57,500 nucleotides of DNA. Source: Apostichopus japonicus (Eukaryota > Echinodermata > Holothuroidea > Aspidochirotida > Stichopodidae). Both the position numbers and the translations under genes were made by a program. Numbering within the stretch: position 1 is the stretch's first letter; each line of letters begins with the position of its first letter. This document shows, piece by piece, positions 56,821 to 57,500 of the stretch. The notes under the pieces are model-generated. The model worked only from the letters and a program-made list of their open reading frames with translations, did no database searches and had not been told where the DNA came from. Location: the NCBI RefSeq assembly GCF_037975245.1, contig NC_092566.1, forward strand, positions 4,590,001-4,647,500, written 5' to 3'.

Positions 56821-57500
56821 GTTAGTTTGATTTTCTTCTCTAAAAAGGAAAATGTTTTCATTTCATCAACTGACTTAAATGTCACTCTGCGGCTCTGAGA
56901 GGGAAACAACTGGAAAACAGGTGCATCTGCATTGTGACCAAGAGGTCATGACCTCAGGGTCACAATTCAAGCCCTCTACCAGCAGAGCTGCTATCTGTAC
57001 CAGATGTGATCGTGTTTTCAGTATTCAAGTTCCTTCCAGATTTGCTTCAGACTTTTAACACATATTTTTTATTTGCATCTGTATATATGTGTGTGTGTGT
57101 TTGTGACTATCAGATAATATATTATAATACAATATATTATAATATAATATATTATAATATATGATAATATATAATAATGTGCATGTTAGGTGTTACATAT
57201 AGTTTCCTTGTCATTTTGTTTCATTTGAGTCTTTGGGAGGTAGGTCATTCAGATGAATGCCAGAAACAGGGAAAGTCGATGCTGATCGATTTGAGTTCAC
57301 CGAACCCGCAAAAAATTTGATTCACGTTCTGATATGCCATCAAATTTGAACTATCATCACCATAACCTTCATTTACATTACTGCTATCATCATCAATATG
57401 TTCATCATCACCTACCTGATCATTGTTTGTGCCACAAACAAATTTCTTTTTATCATTTACATTCGTTTCAGCTGCTCCATCCTCTGTTACTTCATTCTTC
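56821..57500. other. Cadherin intron after the last visible exon
   Basis: Donor GTTAGT at 56821. AT palindromic repeat at 57110-57180. ATCATC-rich sequence at 57350-57420. No further exon can be confirmed before the window ends. Confidence 0.5.
57110..57180. repeat. AT-rich palindromic repeat (TAATATATTA)n
   Basis: Repeated TATTATAATA units near the window end, in the intron after the last visible cadherin exon. Confidence 0.7.

Noticed and set aside
57473-57500. Next cadherin exon after TTTCAG at the window end
   Set aside because: The required phase 0 gives LLHPLLLHS, unlike a cadherin repeat, and the window ends too soon to test it.

Overview
This is a window of animal nuclear DNA. The genes are split into short exons with GT-AG introns, and the introns and spacers are full of microsatellites, tRNA-derived SINEs, LINE remnants and small DNA transposons. 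The protein families (long-chain acyl-CoA synthetase, SLC35G-type EamA transporter, large non-classical cadherin) together with this repeat content suggest a marine invertebrate, most likely a deuterostome such as an echinoderm. That assignment is an inference; no single feature proves the species.

Layout. (1) 380-18015, + strand: the last 18 coding exons of a long-chain-fatty-acid--CoA ligase (ACSL1/5/6 type), 632 codons plus stop. The first coding exon(s) lie upstream of the window. Every exon junction is in phase and the catalytic motifs are present. Its introns hold a 24-bp minisatellite rich in splice-donor-like octamers, a 3.7-kb element with about 1-kb terminal inverted repeats enclosing a decayed LINE reverse transcriptase, a hairpin-forming minisatellite, a MITE beside duplicated splice donors, a LINE 3' end and SINE pieces. 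(2) 18016-22106: spacer with a perfect palindrome of about 338 bp and long TA tracts. (3) 22107-23132, + strand: an intronless coding region for a 341-residue, ten-helix SLC35G-like transporter. (4) 23133-38084: a 15-kb gene-poor spacer with a Harbinger-like MITE carrying a TTA duplication, two SINE copies, a copy of a TIR family shared with the ACSL introns, and simple repeats. (5) 38085 to beyond the window end, + strand: the first 16 coding exons (692 codons) of a cadherin-repeat cell-surface protein with a signal peptide. Its introns hold an intact 979-codon LINE ORF2 in antisense, two hAT-type elements with perfect 8-bp duplications, three SINE copies and long TA/GAT/G-rich tracts.

The three genes share no evident pathway: one activates fatty acids on intracellular membranes, one is a membrane solute carrier, one is an adhesion receptor. 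The most unusual material is structural: the long-TIR element with RT cargo, the perfect palindrome, the donor-site minisatellite, and the repeated duplication of splice donors in ACSL introns.
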